Shown: positions 13,119 through 22,678, counted from the first letter of the stretch. The stretch is DNA of 37,484 nt from Intrasporangium_A sp039812505 (GCF_039812505.1 NZ_JBDIAQ010000018.1:1-37484); one strand, 5' to 3'. Notes: generated by a model not told the origin, from the letters alone. Program-made: numbers and translations.

Positions 13119-15122
13119 ATGACACCGACAGAAGGGATGAGCAAGCCGTTGGCACAACGAGTGGTGGCTGCGGCCTCAGCCGTGATCTTCGCCTTGGTGG
13201 TGCTGATGGCACATCTGCTGGTCGGCATGCACGACCGCTCCTCGCCGATCGCGCTCGGGTCGCCACCGAGACTCATGCTTGACTTCTCGCAGTCCTCCGC
13301 TCAGGGAGACGCAGCCCTGCTCGAACTTCGTCGCCTTGATGCGCAGGCCGGACTCGGGCTGGCCAAGCTGGGCGCCAACCTCAGCGGTGACCTACGTGGC
13401 GTCGTCCTGATCCCGGTGAACGAGTCCGCTTTGACCGGTGAGTCGGTAGCGCGATATGAAGATGCGCCGACTCATGTCGTTGGGCTTGGTGCGTGGCGGT
13501 ACACCACCGTCAATGGCGGGTATCTGGCGACCGGAGACCAGCAGCAGCTCCAGTCGGCCGTTGAGCGTCTGCAGGCTATGGGCGTGCGGGTCACGCGCAG
13601 CGACACCAGCGTCGATGACGGTATATCAAGCCTGGTCAGGGTCAAGGGCATGCTTCTCGCCTTCGTCACGGCCTGTGTCCTGCTGGTTACCCTTGTGCTG
13701 TACTGGCTCGCGGCGAAGGCACGTCGCCGCGCACTCAATGTGCTGGCTGGCTCGTCCGTGACCCGGATCCAGCTTCATGACCTCGGACAGTTGCTGGGCT
13801 TGGTGGTCGGTGTCTGGGTTCCCGTGGCACTGGTAGCCGCTGCGCTCATCGGTGCTGTCAAGAGCTGGGACTTTCTCCCGGTGTTCGGCCAGTACGTGTC
13901 ACTCCTTGCGGCGTTTGTGCTGCTGGTGACCGTAGGGGCGGCCGTGGCGATGTCAGTGGTGTCCATTCCCTCTCCGTCCCTCATCGCCCGGCGCCGCCCG
14001 GCCACTCTGGGCGTGCGGCGTGCGGCCATCGTGCTCAAGGGGGGCGTCTTTCTCCTCGTGATGGTGTTGGTGGGTCCGGCCGGGGCAGCCCTCGCGGAGG
14101 CGTCGACCCGTGCCGAGCAGTTGGCACGATGGGAGGCGTTGGCCGACTACGCCGCGGTCGTATTTCCGGATGCGATGGAGGCTGACATGCAGCGCATCCG
14201 GAAACCTTTTGGCCAGATGGTTCGAGAGGCAGAGCGCGATGGTCAACGACTGCTGTTCAGCGAGACGTTCCTCCCACCTGATGGGACGCCCGCGCAAGAG
14301 CTCGACCAGCAACCCTTTCACCGGGTCCTTGCGGGGCGCTGGCAGGGGATCTCCCTGGTCAACCAAGCTTGGCTCGATATCGGGGTCGGACCGGACCGCG
14401 CGCACCTCATGGCGGTGAAACCTGGTGGACTTCCCCCGCAGCTGACCAGCGAGTTGCGCAGTTGGTTCGATCAGCTCTGGGGGGCGCCGGGTGCCTCGAG
14501 CGAGCAGATCGTCGCCGGTCTTCGCTACTTGGCGCCGACCGGTGGCGAGGTTCCGGTGGTGTACGAAGGAGACTTGGTCTACCGCAGTGATGTCTTGTTG
14601 GTCGTGGTACCAGACGTAGCGGCGACCCTCAGGGACGATGCCTTGCTCAACGCGTCGACCGGGCGCAGCCTGCTCTTCGAGGGCGTCGAAGAGACGCAAC
14701 GTCACGTCGATGCTGCGGGACTGGGCAAGGACGTCAAGGTGCAATATGCTGCGGACGACGGTGTGCTGGCCGCGCAGGTCGCCTCGTACGAGGCGTGGCT
14801 CGGCGTCGCCTCGATGGTGGGCCTAGCGGTTGCGTTGATCATTGCGGCCATGATCAGCGCCTATGTCGAGATGCTGCTGCAGGCCAGAAATGACTTCGCG
14901 CGACGCCTGTCCGGACAGGCCTGGCTGCGGGTGATCGGGCGTCGCGTGGTCCCGGAAATTGTCTTCGGCGCGGTTATCGGGTTGGCGGTTCTGCTGACGC
15001 AGCCCAAAGCGCAGCAGCCAACCGTGGCGTTGACTCTTCTGGTGCTGCTGGCCGCCTCGCCTGCGGCTCACGTGATGGCTGGCCGCCGCGGCTTTGCCGA
15101 TGTCACCGCACGTAGGCTCTAA
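13119..15122 (+). CDS. Bacteriocin-associated multi-pass membrane protein (putative immunity/transport)
   Basis: 667-aa membrane protein of the type found beside lactococcin 972-like peptides, thought to act with the ABC ATPase in immunity or export. One hydrophobic helix is near residues 15-35, then an external loop of about 140 residues, four helices (about 178-199, 225-247, 258-282, 303-325), a second external region of over 250 residues, and three C-terminal helices. The two-loop layout resembles MacB/FtsX-type permeases, but the sequence matches the bacteriocin-associated 7-TM family better. The start is unsure: ATG 13119, ATG 13137 and TTG 13149 all lack an ideally spaced ribosome binding site. 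Codon use is less G/C-rich than in the ribosomal genes. Confidence 0.8.
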   Translation: MTPTEGMSKPLAQRVVAAASAVIFALVVLMAHLLVGMHDRSSPIALGSPPRLMLDFSQSSAQGDAALLELRRLDAQAGLGLAKLGANLSGDLRGVVLIPVNESALTGESVARYEDAPTHVVGLGAWRYTTVNGGYLATGDQQQLQSAVERLQAMGVRVTRSDTSVDDGISSLVRVKGMLLAFVTACVLLVTLVLYWLAAKARRRALNVLAGSSVTRIQLHDLGQLLGLVVGVWVPVALVAAALIGAVKSWDFLPVFGQYVSLLAAFVLLVTVGAAVAMSVVSIPSPSLIARRRPATLGVRRAAIVLKGGVFLLVMVLVGPAGAALAEASTRAEQLARWEALADYAAVVFPDAMEADMQRIRKPFGQMVREAERDGQRLLFSETFLPPDGTPAQELDQQPFHRVLAGRWQGISLVNQAWLDIGVGPDRAHLMAVKPGGLPPQLTSELRSWFDQLWGAPGASSEQIVAGLRYLAPTGGEVPVVYEGDLVYRSDVLLVVVPDVAATLRDDALLNASTGRSLLFEGVEETQRHVDAAGLGKDVKVQYAADDGVLAAQVASYEAWLGVASMVGLAVALIIAAMISAYVEMLLQARNDFARRLSGQAWLRVIGRRVVPEIVFGAVIGLAVLLTQPKAQQPTVALTLLVLLAASPAAHVMAGRRGFADVTARRL

Positions 15123-15222
15123 TGAGACATCGCGAGTCGGCGAGCGCGGCAACATCCCCAGCGAACAAGTCGGATCAAGCAATCGGTACAGCTAGTCGGG
15201 GTCACGAGAGAGAGGACAGCTG

Positions 15223-15897
15223 GTGAGGATCTCTGCGGTAGACGTCGGAATGCGGATCGATAACGTGCAGGTGATCACCGGTGAGTCGCTTGTCTGTGAG
15301 CCGGGCACCATGACGGCACTGGTAGGGCCGAGCGGCAGTGGCAAGACGACGTTCCTGCACTGTCTCGGCTTGCTCCAGCGACCGACTCAAGGGAGTGTCC
15401 TCGTGGATGACGCCGATACCATTGGCTGGAACGCACGTCGTGTCCGGCGGTTCTGGCGCGACAGTGCGGCATTCGTCATCCAGGACTATGGCATCATTGA
15501 TGACGAGTCTGTGGCCTACAACGTGACAATGACGTCCAAGTTCCTGTCCAGTAAGCTTGCAGGTGATCTGAGTCGGTGCGCCGAGGCGCTTGATGCCACT
15601 GGACTGTCAGGTCGGGGGACGGAGCCCGCCTCGCACTTAAGTGGTGGTGAGAAGCAGCGTCTCGCCATCGCTAGAGCGATCTACAAACAAGCGGAAGTGG
15701 TCTACGTCGACGAACCGACGGCCTCGTTGGATGCGGCGAACCGCCACCGAGTGGTCGAGTTGTTCCTCGAACGTGCGGCCGCCGGTTGCACGGTCGTGGT
15801 CGCGACGCACGACGAGGGCATGATGGCGGCCTGCTCTGCTCGGCACCTCTTGGGGTCACATGGCTCCGGCGTCCGGAACGAGGAAATGGCCTTATGA
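15223..15897 (+). CDS. ABC transporter ATP-binding protein of the bacteriocin cassette
   Basis: 224-aa ATPase of the MacB/LolD-like group that accompanies lactococcin 972-type operons. Walker A GPSGSGKTT (35-43), Q-loop around Q87, signature LSGGEKQRLAIARAI (139-153), Walker B VVYVDEPTASLD (159-170) and the H-loop H196 in VVVATHDEG are all intact, so it should hydrolyse ATP. GTG 15223 follows GAGAGAGGA at a spacing of about 7 nt. It lacks membrane segments and must pair with the 667-aa membrane protein 100 nt upstream. It overlaps the next gene by 4 nt (ATGA), implying coupled translation. Confidence 0.92.
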   Translation: MRISAVDVGMRIDNVQVITGESLVCEPGTMTALVGPSGSGKTTFLHCLGLLQRPTQGSVLVDDADTIGWNARRVRRFWRDSAAFVIQDYGIIDDESVAYNVTMTSKFLSSKLAGDLSRCAEALDATGLSGRGTEPASHLSGGEKQRLAIARAIYKQAEVVYVDEPTASLDAANRHRVVELFLERAAAGCTVVVATHDEGMMAACSARHLLGSHGSGVRNEEMAL

Positions 15898-16244
15898 GGA
15901 AGCTCTGGCTCATCGTCGGTTCGGTCGTACTGGTGGTTCTGGTCCTCTTCTTGGCCATCTCCGGCTATCTGGGCAAGTTGTTCTCGAGCTCCGGTGACCC
16001 CGAGTGCGATGAGCTTCCGAAGGCGTCGGTCGCCCATCAGGCGCTTATCGGGCACGACGAGCTCGTCCAGCAGATTTCTGGGGTGGGCCCCGGAGTGCGG
16101 CTTGCCGTTACCACGCCGTGCCCCGACACCTCACGCGGGCTGATCGTGGTCAGCGTGTCGAACAGCAACCAGGAACCAGCCGTTCGCAGGCTCTTGGACG
16201 AGCGAGGCGGGCTCGGTGTGCCGGTCGTGATCCGACAATCGTGA
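15894..16244 (+). CDS. Small membrane-anchored protein of the bacteriocin cassette, function unknown
   Basis: 116-aa protein that I do not recognise. Residues 4-23 (LWLIVGSVVLVVLVLFLAIS) form one transmembrane helix after MRK, so the rest (about 90 residues with C38 and C76) should lie outside the membrane. The outer part ends in a predicted beta/alpha segment (GLIVVSVSN, EPAVRRLLDE, GVPVVIRQS). ATG 15894 overlaps the ATPase stop, with GAGGAA 8 nt upstream. Translational coupling and last position in the cassette suggest an accessory or immunity role; that is inference only. Confidence 0.7.
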   Translation: MRKLWLIVGSVVLVVLVLFLAISGYLGKLFSSSGDPECDELPKASVAHQALIGHDELVQQISGVGPGVRLAVTTPCPDTSRGLIVVSVSNSNQEPAVRRLLDERGGLGVPVVIRQS

Positions 16245-16290
16245 CGACGGCCAGCGCGACGGCGGACCCGCCACCTCGGCGGGAGGCCGG

Positions 16291-16319
16291 TTCGCGGTGG
16301 GGACCGGTGCCACTAGGGT
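16291..16319 (+). promoter_or_regulatory. Promoter of the 183-aa gene (leaderless)
   Basis: TTCGCG (16291-16296), 17 bp, then TAGGGT (16314-16319), with 7 nt to ATG 16327. The transcription start should fall at the start codon. This separates the gene from the bacteriocin cassette. Confidence 0.5.
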
Positions 16320-16326
16320 TTCGGGC

Positions 16327-16878
16327 ATGGCCGACGACTCCAGCACCGGACCTGCCCCGACCTCGTCCGGGAAGGCCGACGGACGCACGGACGAGTCCGC
16401 CCCGAGCACGATCCTCGTCCTGACCGAGCAGACCCTGCGGACGGGCGACGTCAAGCGGATCCTCTCGTTGCACCAGGGGGAGGCGGTGACCTACCGGGTC
16501 CTGGTCCCGGCCGACACGCGGCACAACGTGCTGGTCTCGCTGCTCAACCACCTGACGCTGTTCGAGATGCGCGAGGCGCTCGAGTCGCTCTCGCCGGTGA
16601 ACCGCGACGAGGCGCTGGCCGACGCCGGCAGCGCCCTGTCGACCAGCCTGAGCGAGTTCGAGACGCTGGGATCCACGGCGACCGGTGAGGTGACGGCCGA
16701 CGACCCGATGCCCGCGGTCGAGGACGAGGTGAAGCGGCTGCATGCGGTCGAGCTGGTGGTCGTGACGCAACCGCTGCCGATCCAGGACACGTTCCACACC
16801 GACTGGGCCTCGCGGGCCAGGGAGACGCTCGGTATCCCGGTGCTGCACATGTACGCCGGGGAATGGCGGCTGGGCTGA
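16327..16878 (+). CDS. Unrecognised protein between rpoC and rpsL
   Basis: 183-aa soluble protein that I cannot assign. After a polar, disordered start (about 1-26), STILVLTEQTLRTGDVKRIL looks like the first strand-loop-helix of a Rossmann-like fold. A beta/alpha pair with YRVLVPADTRHN follows, then an acidic middle, and VELVVVTQPLPIQDTFHTDWASRARETLGIPVLHMYAGEW at the end. The shape is loosely like a universal stress or nucleotide-binding domain, without a P-loop. Codon use is G/C-rich like the host genes, unlike the bacteriocin cassette, so it probably belonged beside rpoC before the insertion. ATG 16327 is set by the leaderless promoter. Confidence 0.75.
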   Translation: MADDSSTGPAPTSSGKADGRTDESAPSTILVLTEQTLRTGDVKRILSLHQGEAVTYRVLVPADTRHNVLVSLLNHLTLFEMREALESLSPVNRDEALADAGSALSTSLSEFETLGSTATGEVTADDPMPAVEDEVKRLHAVELVVVTQPLPIQDTFHTDWASRARETLGIPVLHMYAGEWRLG

Positions 16879-16948
16879 GTCCCGACCTTCGCGCCGTGGC
16901 CAGGTTGCCGGAGGTGCCCACGTGACCCCACCCGACCGCGGCGGCGAT

Positions 16949-16977
16949 TTGGCGCGCGCCCGACGCCCCGGTACGCT
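16949..16977 (+). promoter_or_regulatory. str operon (rpsL) promoter
   Basis: -35 TTGGCG (16949-16954), 17-bp spacer, -10 TACGCT (16972-16977). A start near 16984 leaves a leader of about 290 nt before rpsL. No gene lies between 16879 and 17274. Confidence 0.6.
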
Positions 16978-16991
16978 GGAACACTGTGTCT

Positions 16992-17015
16992 GAGGCATGC
17001 GCACGCGCATGCCTC
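16992..17015 (+). repeat. Palindromic hairpin at the 5' end of the rpsL leader
   Basis: GAGGCATGCGC (16992-17002) and GCGCATGCCTC (17005-17015) are perfect 11-bp arms with a 2-nt gap (10 bp around a 4-nt loop in RNA), about 8 nt after the predicted transcription start. It may stabilise the leader or serve as a control element. Further down are CCCCCG-TCC-CGGGGG (17176-17190) and a 9-bp direct repeat CACGAGTGG (17124-17132, 17137-17145). Confidence 0.6.
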
Positions 17016-17274
17016 GTTCACGCGCGATGACGGCTCCGGTGCCCCGACGCGAGGTGGCCTGACGAGGGCCTTCGGGCGCGGACCAGCACCGAGTTGCCAG
17101 AGCACACCTCCCGCCGGGCAACCCACGAGTGGACGACACGAGTGGGGAGTGCAGGGGGGAGCACCGCAGCCGCCACCCCCGTCCCGGGGGCCCGGACGCG
17201 AACAGACAAGGAGTCGGCCCGCGGCCTCGTGCCGCGGCCGGACGAGACAACAGCAACGTTACGGAGTAACCAGG

Positions 17275-17649
17275 TTGCCTACCATCAACCAGCTGGTCCG
17301 CAAGGGCCGCCAGGACAAGGCCGGCAAGGCCAAGACCCCGGCGCTGAAGGGCTCGCCCCAGCGCCGCGGCGTGTGCACCCGCGTGTACACCACCACCCCG
17401 AAGAAGCCCAACTCCGCGCTGCGCAAGGTCGCCCGGGTGCGCCTGTCGAGCGGTATCGAGGTCACGGCCTACATCCCCGGGGTCGGCCACAACCTGCAGG
17501 AGCACTCGATCGTGCTCGTGCGCGGCGGCCGGGTCAAGGACCTTCCCGGTGTTCGGTACAAGATCATCCGGGGGACCCTCGACACCCAGGGCGTCAGGGG
17601 GCGCAAGCAGGCCCGCAGCCGCTACGGCGCGAAGAAGGAGAAGGCCTGA
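17275..17649 (+). CDS. rpsL: 30S ribosomal protein S12
   Basis: 124-aa S12, part of the decoding centre of the small subunit. TTG 17275 gives MPTINQLVRKGR, the family start, with GGAG (17263-17266) 8 nt upstream. The TPKKPNSALRKVARVRL loop carries K43, and the second loop carries K88 and D89 (the methylthiolated position); all are wild type, so no streptomycin-resistance change is present. Stop and the rpsG start share one base (TGATG). First gene of the str operon. Confidence 0.98.
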   Translation: MPTINQLVRKGRQDKAGKAKTPALKGSPQRRGVCTRVYTTTPKKPNSALRKVARVRLSSGIEVTAYIPGVGHNLQEHSIVLVRGGRVKDLPGVRYKIIRGTLDTQGVRGRKQARSRYGAKKEKA

Positions 17650-18119
17650 TGCCACGCAAGGGACCCGCCCCCAAGCGGGCGCTCGTCGTCGACCCGGTCT
17701 ACGCCAGCCCGCTCGTCACGCAGCTGGTCAACAAGATCCTGCTCGACGGCAAGAAGTCGATCGCCGAGCGCATCGTCTACGGCGCCCTGGAGGGCTGCCG
17801 CCAGAAGACCGGCACCGACCCCGTCCAGACCCTCAAGCGCGCGCTCGACAACGTCAAGCCCGCCATGGAGGTCAAGTCCCGCCGCGTCGGCGGCGCGACC
17901 TACCAGGTGCCGATCGAGGTCAAGCCCGGCCGCTCCACGACGCTCGCCCTGCGCTGGCTCGTCGGCTACGCCCGTCAGCGCCGCGAGAAGACGATGACCG
18001 AGCGCCTGATGAACGAGATCCTCGACGCGTCCAACGGCCTCGGCGCCGCGGTCAAGCGTCGCGAGGACACCCACAAGATGGCCGAGAGCAACAAGGCCTT
18101 CGCGCACTACCGCTGGTGA
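17649..18119 (+). CDS. rpsG: 30S ribosomal protein S7
   Basis: 156-aa S7, which nucleates assembly of the 30S head. It starts MPRKGPAPKRALVVDPVY and contains the KKSIAERIVYGALE and GGATYQVPIEVKPGRS segments. Length is exactly usual. ATG 17649 overlaps the rpsL stop, so translation is coupled; AGGAG within the rpsL end serves as ribosome binding site. Confidence 0.98.
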   Translation: MPRKGPAPKRALVVDPVYASPLVTQLVNKILLDGKKSIAERIVYGALEGCRQKTGTDPVQTLKRALDNVKPAMEVKSRRVGGATYQVPIEVKPGRSTTLALRWLVGYARQRREKTMTERLMNEILDASNGLGAAVKRREDTHKMAESNKAFAHYRW

Positions 18120-18131
18120 CGGCGGATCGGC

Positions 18132-18207
18132 CCGGATGCCGCCCAGCCCGCTCCCAGCCCCGCGCGGACCACGCGTCGGGGCCGGCAGCGCGGTGAGCGG
18201 CATCCGG
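18132..18207 (+). repeat. Inverted repeat in the rpsG-fusA spacer
   Basis: CCGGATGCCGC (18132-18142) and GCGGCATCCGG (18197-18207) are perfect 11-bp arms 54 nt apart, framing most of the 156-nt spacer. The right arm lies in GTGAGCGGCATCC (18193-18205), a version of a string repeated in other spacers here. Confidence 0.5.
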
Positions 18208-18275
18208 CCGGACGAGCCCGCCCCGCTGGGACGGCCTGCTCAAGACTTCCCGAACGATGAGATGAGATAACGAAC

Positions 18276-20393
18276 GTGGCACTCGACGTCCTGACGGACC
18301 TCAGGAAGGTCCGCAACATCGGCATCATGGCGCACATCGACGCCGGCAAGACGACGACGACTGAGCGGATCCTGTTCTACACCGGTGTCAACCGGAAGAT
18401 GGGTGAGACGCACGACGGTGCGTCGACGACCGACTGGATGGAGCAGGAGAAGGAGCGCGGCATCACCATCACCTCCGCCGCGGTCACCTGCTTCTGGGAG
18501 GGCACCCAGATCAACATCATCGACACCCCCGGCCACGTCGACTTCACCGTCGAGGTCGAGCGGTCCCTGCGGGTGCTGGACGGTGCGGTCGCCGTCTTCG
18601 ACGGCAAGGAGGGCGTCGAGCCGCAGTCCGAGACGGTGTGGCGCCAGGCCGACAAGTACGACGTGCCGCGCATCGCGTTCGTCAACAAGATGGACAAGCT
18701 CGGCGCGGACTTCTACTTCACCGTCCAGACGATCAAGGACCGGCTGGGTGCCGAGCCGCTGGTGCTCCAGCTGCCGATCGGCGCCGAGAGCGAGTTCGTC
18801 GGTGTCGTCGACCTGCTGCACATGCGGGCCCTGGTCTGGCCCGGCGACGCCAAGGGCGACGTCACGATGGGGGCCCACTACGAGGTCCAGCAGATCCCGG
18901 CCGACCTGCAGGCCAAGGCCGAGCAGTACCGCGAGGCGCTCGTCGAGCGCGTCGCCGAGTCCGACGACGACCTCATGGAGAAGTACCTCGGCGGGGAGGA
19001 GCTCAGCATCGACGAGCTCAAGGCCGGCATCCGCAAGCTGACGGTCACCTCGCAGCTCTACCCGGTGCTGTGTGGCTCGGCGTTCAAGAACCGCGGTGTC
19101 CAGCCCATGCTCGACGCCGTCGTCGACTACCTCCCGTCGCCGGTCGACGTGCCCGCGATGATCGGTCACAAGCCCGGCCACGAGGACGTCGAGCTGGAGC
19201 GCCACCCGAGCGCCGACGACCCGTTCTCGGCGCTCGCCTTCAAGGTGGCGACCCACCCGTTCTTCGGCACGCTGACCTTCATCCGGGTCTACTCGGGCCG
19301 GGTCGCCGCGGGCAGCCAGGTCATCAACTCGACCAAGGGCCGCAAGGAGCGCATCGGCAAGCTGTTCCAGATGCACGCCAACAAGGAGAACCCCGTGGGG
19401 GAGGCTCTGGCCGGGCACATCTACGCGGCCATCGGCCTGAAGGACACCACCACCGGCGACACCCTGTCCGACATCAGCGAGCCGATCGTCCTCGAGTCGA
19501 TGACGTTCCCGGAGCCGGTCATCGAGGTCGCCATCGAGCCGAAGACCAAGAGCGACCAGGAGAAGCTCTCGACGGCCATCCAGAAGCTCTCCGCCGAGGA
19601 CCCGACCTTCCAGGTCCACCTCGACGAGGAGACCGGCCAGACGATCATCGCGGGGATGGGCGAGCTGCACCTGGACATCCTGATCGACCGGATGAAGCGC
19701 GAGTTCAAGGTCGAGGCCAACGTCGGCAAGCCGCAGGTGGCCTACCGCGAGACGATCCGCAGGAGCGTCGAGAAGTACGAGTACACGCACAAGAAGCAGA
19801 CCGGCGGATCCGGCCAGTTCGCGCGGGTGCAGGTCACCTTCGAGCCGCTGACCGACACCGAGGGCGGCGAGCTCTACGAGTTCGTCAACGCCGTCACCGG
19901 TGGCCGCGTGCCCAAGGAGTACATCCCCTCGGTCGACGCGGGCATCCAGGACGCGATGCAGTACGGCGTGCTGGCCGGCTACCCACTCGTCGGGATCAAG
20001 GCGACGCTCGTCGACGGCGCCTACCACGATGTCGACTCGTCCGAGATGGCCTTCAAGATCGCCGGCTCGATGGTGCTGAAGGAGGCCGTCAAGAAGGCCA
20101 ACCCGGTGCTGCTCGAGCCGATGATGGCCGTCGAGGTGCGCACGCCCGAGGACTACATGGGCGAGGTCATCGGCGACATCAACTCCCGCCGCGGCCAGAT
20201 CCACGGCATGGAGGACATCAGCGGCGCCAAGGTCGTCAAGGCCGTCGTCCCGCTGTCCGAGATGTTCGGCTACGTCGGCGACCTGCGCTCCAAGACGCAG
20301 GGCCGCGCCAGCTTCTCGATGGAGTTCGACTCCTACAACGAGGTTCCCAAGGCGGTCGCCGAGGAGATCATCAAGAAGACCCGCGGCGAGTGA
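18276..20393 (+). CDS. fusA: Elongation factor G
   Basis: 705-aa translational GTPase that drives tRNA-mRNA translocation and, with RRF, ribosome recycling. G1 AHIDAGKT (19-26), G3 DTPGHVDF (83-90) and G4 NKMD (137-140) are intact, followed by domains II-V (C-terminal RGQIHGMEDISGAKVVKAVV). Length matches canonical EF-G. GTG 18276 is the start (MALDVLTDLRKVRNIGIMAH); the ribosome binding site is weak (GATGAGAT). It lies in the str operon, 156 nt after rpsG. Confidence 0.98.
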   Translation: MALDVLTDLRKVRNIGIMAHIDAGKTTTTERILFYTGVNRKMGETHDGASTTDWMEQEKERGITITSAAVTCFWEGTQINIIDTPGHVDFTVEVERSLRVLDGAVAVFDGKEGVEPQSETVWRQADKYDVPRIAFVNKMDKLGADFYFTVQTIKDRLGAEPLVLQLPIGAESEFVGVVDLLHMRALVWPGDAKGDVTMGAHYEVQQIPADLQAKAEQYREALVERVAESDDDLMEKYLGGEELSIDELKAGIRKLTVTSQLYPVLCGSAFKNRGVQPMLDAVVDYLPSPVDVPAMIGHKPGHEDVELERHPSADDPFSALAFKVATHPFFGTLTFIRVYSGRVAAGSQVINSTKGRKERIGKLFQMHANKENPVGEALAGHIYAAIGLKDTTTGDTLSDISEPIVLESMTFPEPVIEVAIEPKTKSDQEKLSTAIQKLSAEDPTFQVHLDEETGQTIIAGMGELHLDILIDRMKREFKVEANVGKPQVAYRETIRRSVEKYEYTHKKQTGGSGQFARVQVTFEPLTDTEGGELYEFVNAVTGGRVPKEYIPSVDAGIQDAMQYGVLAGYPLVGIKATLVDGAYHDVDSSEMAFKIAGSMVLKEAVKKANPVLLEPMMAVEVRTPEDYMGEVIGDINSRRGQIHGMEDISGAKVVKAVVPLSEMFGYVGDLRSKTQGRASFSMEFDSYNEVPKAVAEEIIKKTRGE

Positions 20394-20401
20394 CCGCGGC
20401 A

Positions 20402-20425
20402 ATCCCGTAGGCTCTGCTGCGGGAT
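20402..20425 (+). terminator. Hairpin in the fusA-tuf spacer
   Basis: ATCCCGTAG (20402-20410) and CTGCGGGAT (20417-20425) make a 9-bp stem with one G-T pair and a 6-nt loop, 8 nt after fusA. It could attenuate read-through or set an RNA end upstream of tuf. Confidence 0.4.
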
Positions 20426-20505
20426 CCAACTGAAATCCACCCCACAAGCGCCACGTCCTGCCCTGGTCGTACGGCGTCAGAACACAGTCCTAGGAGGACA
20501 CCACA

Positions 20506-21702
<1,197 letters not shown>

Positions 21703-21717
21703 TCTGACGCCGGCTCC

Positions 21718-21753
21718 GGAGGGCCCGGACCGCTTCGGCGGTCCGGGCCCTCC
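21718..21753. terminator. tuf terminator (bidirectional)
   Basis: GGAGGGCCCGGACCGC (21718-21733), loop TTCG, and the exact complement (21738-21753) form a 16-bp perfect stem between tuf and the convergent oxidoreductase gene, 15 nt from the tuf stop and 7 nt from the other. It can serve both. Confidence 0.88.
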
Positions 21754-21760
21754 TGCGTGC

Positions 21761-22678
21761 TCAGGGCTGCAGGATCGACGACGCCCGGCCCGCGACGGTG
21801 ATGGTGGCGACGGTGATCGGGTCGAGGACGAGCTGCACGTGGACCGCTCCGGCCTCGGCCATGGCGTGCAGGTGCTCGGCGATCGCGCCGGGATCACCCG
21901 CAACCGGTTCCACCGTCGCCGCATGGTGGGAGTCACCCATCACCCGCCCGCGACCGCCGGCCAGCCGCACGTAGACGGCGGCGGTCGCCCCCACCTCGCC
22001 GGGACGGCGTCCCGAGGCGACCGCCGCAGCATCGACCCGCTCCTTGAGCCGGGCGAACTCGGTGGGGGAGTTGGCGTAGTCGCTCCACCAGGTGTTCCAG
22101 AGATCGACGTGCGGCAGGCCGATGCGCATCATCCGCGGCCCGGTCGAGCCGAGCATGAGCGGGGGGCCGCCCGGCCGGGTCGGGCCCGGGTCGAGGATGC
22201 ACTCGGCGGCGTCGTAGAACCTGCCGTGGTGGTCGATCCGGCCGGTGCGCAGCAGCGTCCTGATGATTGTGAACGCCTCCTCGAACCTCGAGGTCCTCCG
22301 GTCGAAGGGGAAGCCGTAGGCGGCGTACTCACGCTCGTTCCAACCGGCGCCGAGGCCGAGGACCAGCCGTCCACCGGAGATGCCGTCGACCGTCGCGGCC
22401 AGCTTCGCGAGCATCGCCGGGGCGTGGAAGCTCGTCGACGCGACCAACGGTCCGAGCTCGACCCGTGAGGTCACGGCGGCGATCGCGGCCAGGGAGGTCC
22501 ACACCTCCCACGGACCCCGGGCCACGCCACCCGGCAGGTCGTAGAGCAGGTGGTCGCCGAGCCAGACCGAGTCGAGCCCGACGTCCTCGGCGGCTCGTGC
22601 CATGGCCAGCAGCTCGGGCCACTCGACCCGGCGCTCGACCTCGGGTAGCTGGACGCCGACGCGCAGTGGCTTGCCCAT
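21761..22678 (-). CDS. Luciferase-like (probably F420-dependent) oxidoreductase
   Basis: 305-aa TIM-barrel protein of the bacterial luciferase-like family. In actinobacteria this branch mostly uses reduced F420. Family landmarks are LGDHLLYDLPGG (about 40-51), VELGPLVASTSFHAPAMLAK, the phosphate-binding stretch SGGRLVLGLGAGWNEREYAAYGFPF, and PLMLGSTGPRMMRI. Length is normal, the cofactor is inferred and the substrate is unknown. On its strand CAGGAT ends 6 nt before the ATG, a possible leaderless promoter. Transcribed alone, convergent with tuf and divergent from the aminopeptidase. Confidence 0.88.
   Translation of the reverse strand: MGKPLRVGVQLPEVERRVEWPELLAMARAAEDVGLDSVWLGDHLLYDLPGGVARGPWEVWTSLAAIAAVTSRVELGPLVASTSFHAPAMLAKLAATVDGISGGRLVLGLGAGWNEREYAAYGFPFDRRTSRFEEAFTIIRTLLRTGRIDHHGRFYDAAECILDPGPTRPGGPPLMLGSTGPRMMRIGLPHVDLWNTWWSDYANSPTEFARLKERVDAAAVASGRRPGEVGATAAVYVRLAGGRGRVMGDSHHAATVEPVAGDPGAIAEHLHAMAEAGAVHVQLVLDPITVATITVAGRASSILQP

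Noticed and set aside
12237..16290. Direct repeats flanking the bacteriocin cassette as an insertion footprint
   Set aside because: GTCGCCAGGACGG near 12281 and GGCCAGCGCGACGG near 16249 look alike only superficially. No exact repeat of useful length, tRNA gene or integrase was seen.
17395..17545. Streptomycin-resistance change in rpsL
   Set aside because: K43 and K88 are both wild type.
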